Shown one piece after another: positions 60,567 through 64,000 of a stretch of DNA of 64,000 nucleotides. Both the position numbers and the translations under genes were made by a program. Origin of the DNA: Bradyrhizobium diazoefficiens (GTDB lineage: Bacteria > Pseudomonadota > Alphaproteobacteria > Rhizobiales > Xanthobacteraceae); NCBI RefSeq assembly GCF_016612535.1, contig NZ_JAENXS010000007.1:74261-138260 (forward strand). The letters are read 5' to 3'. Positions within the stretch are counted from its first letter, which is position 1. Each line of letters starts with the position of its first letter. A model generated the notes under the pieces. That model made no database searches and had not been told where the DNA came from. It was given only the letters and a program-made list of their open reading frames with translations.

Positions 60567-61450
60567 CTCCCGCGATAGGTCGAATAGCTCCACGGCGTGA
60601 CCAGCAGCGGCACGTGGTAGTGGCTCTCCGGCTCGCTGATCGCGAAGCGCAATGGGATCTCGTCGAGGAACGGCGGATCGGAGAGCTGTACGTTGCGCTC
60701 GGCGTAATATTTGGCGACGCTGAAGCGCAGCTCGTAGCGGCCGATCGGCAATGGACGTCCGCCGATCAGCGGCTGATCGGTGCGTCCGTCGGCATTGGTC
60801 ACGGTGCGCGCGATGACGCGGCTCTCGCCGAGATCGGCAAGCTCGACGAGCTCGACGGGGATGCCGGGGGCGGGCTTGCCGGCGTGATTGTCCAGCACAT
60901 GGGTCGAGAGCCGCCCGTGCACCTTCAACTTGTCGTCGGCGATGACGAGCTGATCCAGCCGCAGCGCCGAGATGCGGCCGATCTCCTCGATTGCGCGACG
61001 TGTCTCGGTTTTGGCAATGTTGCGCAACCGTGTCTCGAAGTCGCGCAGCACGGAATCCTTGGTGTGACGCCGCACGCAGACGATATAGGGGAAGCCGAAT
61101 TTTTCGCGATAGGCGCTGTTGACGCGCTCGAACGCCGCGTACTCAGCCTCTGATAGCCGGTCGAGGCCTGCGCTGTTCTGCTCGTCGGTCGATTCCGCCG
61201 TCAGGCCCGCCGCGCGCTGGGTCTTGTTGGCGAGATCGGGATGCGCCCGGATCAGAGCTAACTGCACATCCGGCTCAGCGCTCTGGATCGCCGCCATCAG
61301 CGCGGCATGCAACTGGTTGATGCCTGCGAACGGACGGCGCGCCACGGCTTCTTGGGCAATCCAAGGCGAGTATTCGACCACGTTTTCAAGTACGGCGACG
61401 AAATCGTCGATGCTCGCTGCATTCAGATCAGACAAGGCGATCTGCGACAT
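60563..61450 (-). CDS. Fused OHCU decarboxylase / 5-hydroxyisourate hydrolase
   Basis: This 295 aa bifunctional protein has an N-terminal OHCU decarboxylase (about 1-170, His70 in AHPDLANK) and a C-terminal transthyretin-like 5-hydroxyisourate hydrolase (about 176-295, LSTHVLDNHAGKPA and the terminal YRGS). It converts 5-hydroxyisourate to S-allantoin in two steps. Fusing UraD with UraH is an economical arrangement seen in some bacteria. The ATG at 61450 was chosen because MSQIALSDL begins the domain; the ORF runs further upstream. It converges on the XDH gene by a 4-bp overlap. Confidence 0.9.
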   Translation of the reverse strand: MSQIALSDLNAASIDDFVAVLENVVEYSPWIAQEAVARRPFAGINQLHAALMAAIQSAEPDVQLALIRAHPDLANKTQRAAGLTAESTDEQNSAGLDRLSEAEYAAFERVNSAYREKFGFPYIVCVRRHTKDSVLRDFETRLRNIAKTETRRAIEEIGRISALRLDQLVIADDKLKVHGRLSTHVLDNHAGKPAPGIPVELVELADLGESRVIARTVTNADGRTDQPLIGGRPLPIGRYELRFSVAKYYAERNVQLSDPPFLDEIPLRFAISEPESHYHVPLLVTPWSYSTYRGS

Positions 61451-61457
61451 TGATACT

Positions 61458-62393
61458 CTATCCGATCTCGAAAGCGTTGTCGGCAAGACCTGCATGCTTG
61501 TCGTGCCAATGCTGCGCGATCTGGAGCCGCGTCGGCACCCAGACGCGCTCGTGCTTGCCGATATAGTCGAGGAAGCGGATCAGCCCTGCAGCGCGACCGG
61601 GCCGGCCGGCGAGACGGCAGTGCAGCCCCACCGACATCATCTTCGGCGTGGTCTCGCCTTCGGCATAGAGCACGTCGAAGGCGTCCTTCAGATAGGTGTA
61701 GAACTGCTCGCCTTCAGCAAACCCTTGCGGATTGATGAAGCGCATGTCGTTGGCATCGAGCGTATAGGGAATGATGAGCTGCTTGCCCGTCGCGCCCTTG
61801 ACCCAATAGGGCAGATCGTCGGCATAGGAGTCGCAGAGATAGAGGAAGCCGCCCTCCTCCATCAAGAGACGGTTGGTGTTGATCGAGGAACGCCCGGTGT
61901 ACCAGCCAAGCGGCCGCGCGCCGGTCGCCTCGGTGTGGACGCGGATCGACTCGGCAATCTCGGCGCGCTCCTGCGCTTCCGTCATATCCTTATGCTCGAT
62001 CCATTTCAGGCTGTGGCTCGCGATGTCCCAGCCGGACTCCTTCATCGCGGCGACGATTTCCGGATTGCGCTTCAGCGCAGTGGCGACACCGAACACGGTG
62101 GTCGGCCACTTCCGCTCATTGAACATCCGCCACAGCCGCCAGAAGCCGGCGCGCGAACCATATTCGAACATGGATTCGATATTGGCGTGGCGCCGGCCGG
62201 GCCAGGGCTGCGCACCGAGCACGTCGGACAGGAACGCTTCCGACGCGCGGTCGCCGTGCAAAATATTGTTCTCGCCGCCTTCCTCGAAATTGACGACGAA
62301 CTGCACCGCGACCCGTGCGTTCCCAGGCCATTGCGGATGCGGCGGGTTGCGACCGTAACCGCGGAGATCGCGCGGGTAGCTGTTATCAGTCAC
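61458..62393 (-). CDS. puuE: Allantoinase, PuuE type
   Basis: This 311 aa protein belongs to the polysaccharide-deacetylase-fold allantoinases (PuuE), which need no metal of the classic type. It begins at GTG right after the DUF3830 TGA, opening SYPRDLRGYGRNPPHPQWPG, with NFEEGGENNILHGD and the WDIASHSLKWIEHKDMTEAQ stretch. It hydrolyses allantoin to allantoate. The next gene downstream (fused UraD-UraH) lies 7 bp away. The coupling fits one operon running from the DUF3830 gene. Confidence 0.92.
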   Translation of the reverse strand: MTDNSYPRDLRGYGRNPPHPQWPGNARVAVQFVVNFEEGGENNILHGDRASEAFLSDVLGAQPWPGRRHANIESMFEYGSRAGFWRLWRMFNERKWPTTVFGVATALKRNPEIVAAMKESGWDIASHSLKWIEHKDMTEAQERAEIAESIRVHTEATGARPLGWYTGRSSINTNRLLMEEGGFLYLCDSYADDLPYWVKGATGKQLIIPYTLDANDMRFINPQGFAEGEQFYTYLKDAFDVLYAEGETTPKMMSVGLHCRLAGRPGRAAGLIRFLDYIGKHERVWVPTRLQIAQHWHDKHAGLADNAFEIG

Positions 62394-62807
62394 TCAGACT
62401 TCCTCGAAGCGGATCGGCAGCGCGCCCTTCCAGAGCACGCTCTTGCCCAGCGTCGCCAGATTCTCCAGGCCGGAGGTCAGCGTGATGAAATGGTTGCCGG
62501 CGAGCTGGCCCATCTTACTGGCGAAGTGCACGCCGCCATAGGCCATCAGGATCTCGGTCTCGCTGATGCCACCGGGATAGAGGATGATCTGGCCGGGCGC
62601 GGGATAGCTGGTGTGGTTCTCGTAGCCGACGCCGAAATCGAGGTCACCGAGCGGCATCCACACGCCTTCGCCGCTCCAGCGCACATGGATGATGTGGCTT
62701 TCGAACGGCAGCGCCTTGCGGAATGCGGCGACGGTCTTGGGCGCCGCCTGCTCCTCGAAGCGGGCATCGAAGGTGAAATCGCCGGCGCGGATAACGAGTT
62801 TGCTCAT
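62394..62807 (-). CDS. DUF3830 family protein
   Basis: This 137 aa protein of cyclophilin-like fold has MSKLVIRAGDFTFDARFEEQ, ESHIIHVRWSGEGVWMPLGD, then NHTSYPAPGQIILYPGGISE and TEILMAYGGVHFASKMGQLA. DUF3830 proteins have no assigned activity. It leads the purine-degradation operon DUF3830-puuE-uraD/uraH, with a zero gap to puuE. In this position the pathway often has ureidoglycolate lyase; whether DUF3830 does a related step is unknown. The start was set at MSKLV by the family start. Confidence 0.8.
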   Translation of the reverse strand: MSKLVIRAGDFTFDARFEEQAAPKTVAAFRKALPFESHIIHVRWSGEGVWMPLGDLDFGVGYENHTSYPAPGQIILYPGGISETEILMAYGGVHFASKMGQLAGNHFITLTSGLENLATLGKSVLWKGALPIRFEEV

Positions 62808-62897
62808 CTCATCTCTCTTGATCGGGGGCGTTGGCCCACGGGGAACTTTCAAGCAAAGAGCATTCCGGCGGGCTTGGCGCAAGTAGCGCCTGCCGCC

Positions 62898-63176
62898 TCA
62901 CCTGCGGTCGTAGGACCAGCCGAAAAGGCCGCTCCGCCGCACCTCCGGTTCGGGCTCTGCGATCGGGGCAGGCGCCTCCTTCAGTTCCGCCTGCGGCGGG
63001 GGCGGAGGCGGCGCCGGCAGGCTCTCGCATTTCATGGAATAGACCAGCTTGCCGTCCGCGGTCCGGCCGATCGGTGCACAGGGATCCGGGTGCGCCGCCG
63101 AGGTTTTTGGAGTCAATTTGATCTGCGCCGCAGCCGGCGACGCGATCAAAAGCAGGACCAGCAGATATTTCGACAT
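62898..63176 (-). CDS. Small exported Pro-rich protein
   Basis: This 92 aa protein has a signal peptide (MSKYLLVLLLIASPAAA), then CAPIGRTADGKLVYSMKCES with two Cys, and a Pro-rich run (APPPPPPQ) ending EVRRSGLFGWSYDRR. An in-frame ATG 11 codons upstream lacks a signal start. It stands alone between the purine operon and the last small gene. Function unknown. Confidence 0.6.
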   Translation of the reverse strand: MSKYLLVLLLIASPAAAQIKLTPKTSAAHPDPCAPIGRTADGKLVYSMKCESLPAPPPPPPQAELKEAPAPIAEPEPEVRRSGLFGWSYDRR

Positions 63177-63399
63177 CGTTGTCGCGCCTAAAGCCTCGAT
63201 TGGGCCCATTCAACCGGATTGCGCCGATCAAGTCCATCGGGCCCGGCGAGGCGATTGCCGAATATTTAGTCGGGACCAAAAAATTTGCTCGCTCCATCGT
63301 GAAGCGGTGTTGCTGACATTCGGCCGGACGCATCGCCATGTCAGCCGTGACGACGATGACACTTCTTACAACCGGGACGTCGTCACGGGAGAAACGACC

Positions 63400-63618
63400 A
63401 TGCAAAAGACTCTTGCCATTCTCGGCGCCACGCTGATCACCGCCATCACCATCCAGACCGCCGCGGCGAGCGACCGCCACCACGTTCGCAAGGCGCAGCC
63501 TGCCCCCATCGCCCGGTCGGTGCGCGACTCCAACGCGGCCATGTGGCCATCGCAGCCGACCGCGCCGGACTGGTCGCGCTACGCCAACGGCGCGTTGTCG
63601 GCGCCGGCGGGACGGTGA
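63400..63618 (+). CDS. Small exported protein, 72 aa
   Basis: This protein has a signal peptide (MQKTLAILGATLITAITIQT, then A-A-A-S), followed by a basic, Ala/Pro-rich mature part with APDWSRYANGALSAPAGR. GGGAGAAACGACC precedes the ATG. Similar short exported proteins with a W-x-x-Y-x-x-G-x-x-S-x-P-A-G-R tail are common in Bradyrhizobium as I recall. Function unknown. Confidence 0.6.
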   Translation: MQKTLAILGATLITAITIQTAAASDRHHVRKAQPAPIARSVRDSNAAMWPSQPTAPDWSRYANGALSAPAGR

Positions 63619-63629
63619 CGTTGAAGGCT

Positions 63630-64000
63630 TAGGTGCGGCTCCCGTCCCTCTCATGTCCCGGACGCGCTGCAACGTGTAACGCTGCTGCGCAGAGCCGGGA
63701 CCCAGAAGGCGACGCGACGCGATGCGGCGACATGGGCCCCGGCTCTGCAGCGCACCGTCGAAGAGACGCTGCGCTGCGTCCGGGGCACGCAATGGGCGCG
63801 TGACGCACGTCCGCTTCCACATCGCCATTGCGAGCAAGGGGCGGCGTCCTCATTCTCCAAATTGATTCTCCAAATTGCCTCCCGACTCGCAGACACACCT
63901 TCGCGTCCTCGCGGCGCATTTCGCCCGAGCTTTGCTTGATCTCTCCACCCTCTTGACCAAGAGGGTGCAGGGAAGGCCGGGTGCTGGCTGGCACCCGCGA
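63630..64000. repeat. Palindrome-rich intergenic repeat region at the right edge
   Basis: Two arms, CCCGGACGCGCTGCA (about 63657) and GCTGCGTCCGGGG (about 63771), form a long imperfect inverted repeat. Further right, CACCCTCTT and AAGAGGGTG (63946-63967) form a 9-bp hairpin, and CGGGTGC/GCACCCG another at about 63979-63997. I recall such stretches as multi-copy Bradyrhizobium intergenic repeats. No gene is supported. The window ends inside it. Confidence 0.6.

Noticed and set aside
57756..60593. 945-codon minus-strand ORF across the XDH gene
   Set aside because: It is the antisense shadow of the 908 aa XDH, whose Cys and molybdopterin motifs are unmistakable.

Overview
The window looks like the chromosome of an alphaproteobacterium of the Bradyrhizobium group. 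It is GC-rich, its purine-degradation and BMP-transport genes are rhizobial in type (including a near match to the rhizobial biuret hydrolase as I remember it), and it carries a phasin, a GcrA-type regulator, SoxCD, many small proteins of the kind common in that group, and intergenic palindromes of Bradyrhizobium type. The genus is inferred from family resemblance only; no rRNA or tRNA gene was seen.

Region 1 (1 to about 7 kb) is accessory DNA. At the left edge is a minus-strand set of phage-like genes: a GNAT protein, three tiny overlapping membrane proteins and a terminase-small-subunit-like protein. Seven copies of an 85-95 bp repeat, all in one orientation, lie between the genes. On the minus strand each full copy reads as a good -35 box, a weak -10 box, about 50-75 nt, then a GC-rich hairpin and a T run, so it could be a self-contained small-RNA or insulator unit. 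Between copies 3 and 4 is a low-GC, two-gene overlapping module (a soluble 282 aa protein and a 166 aa four-helix membrane protein). Its architecture recalls two-gene anti-phage systems, but I cannot assign a family. Broken genes (an SRAP tail and a C-terminal fragment of a neighbouring gene) lie next to repeat copies.

Region 2 (7-29 kb) holds many small hypothetical proteins, a variant NRAMP transporter, a stand-alone SoxCD-type sulfite dehydrogenase, arginase, and a FecR protein with a CHASE2-PAS-GGDEF-EAL protein divergent from an orphan two-partner-secretion TpsB. It also has a frameshifted cytochrome, a phasin, and a regulatory knot of a GcrA-like gene, an S24 repressor-like protease and a 91 aa protein. 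The three promoters of that knot carry related palindromes between their -35 and -10 boxes.

Region 3 (28-41 kb) has a quinone oxidoreductase, a MoxR/CoxE pair, formamidase, DctA, a TPR-sulfotransferase overlapping an STN-like protein, a phospholipase-C-type phosphoesterase and an unassigned protein possibly of six-hairpin glycosidase fold.

Region 4 (41-63 kb) is a nitrogen-scavenging island. It has allantoate amidohydrolase; a BMP-type ABC importer whose operon also encodes biuret hydrolase and a guanine-deaminase-like enzyme; an outer-membrane channel; a second BMP-type importer; 8-oxoguanine deaminase; a two-gene xanthine dehydrogenase with fused Fe-S and Mo parts; a fused OHCU decarboxylase/HIU hydrolase; PuuE allantoinase; and a DUF3830 protein. 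Together they would take up purines and biuret and carry purines to allantoate and beyond. Urate oxidase, the step from urate to 5-hydroxyisourate, is not in the window. The right end (63.6-64 kb) is palindrome-rich intergenic DNA.
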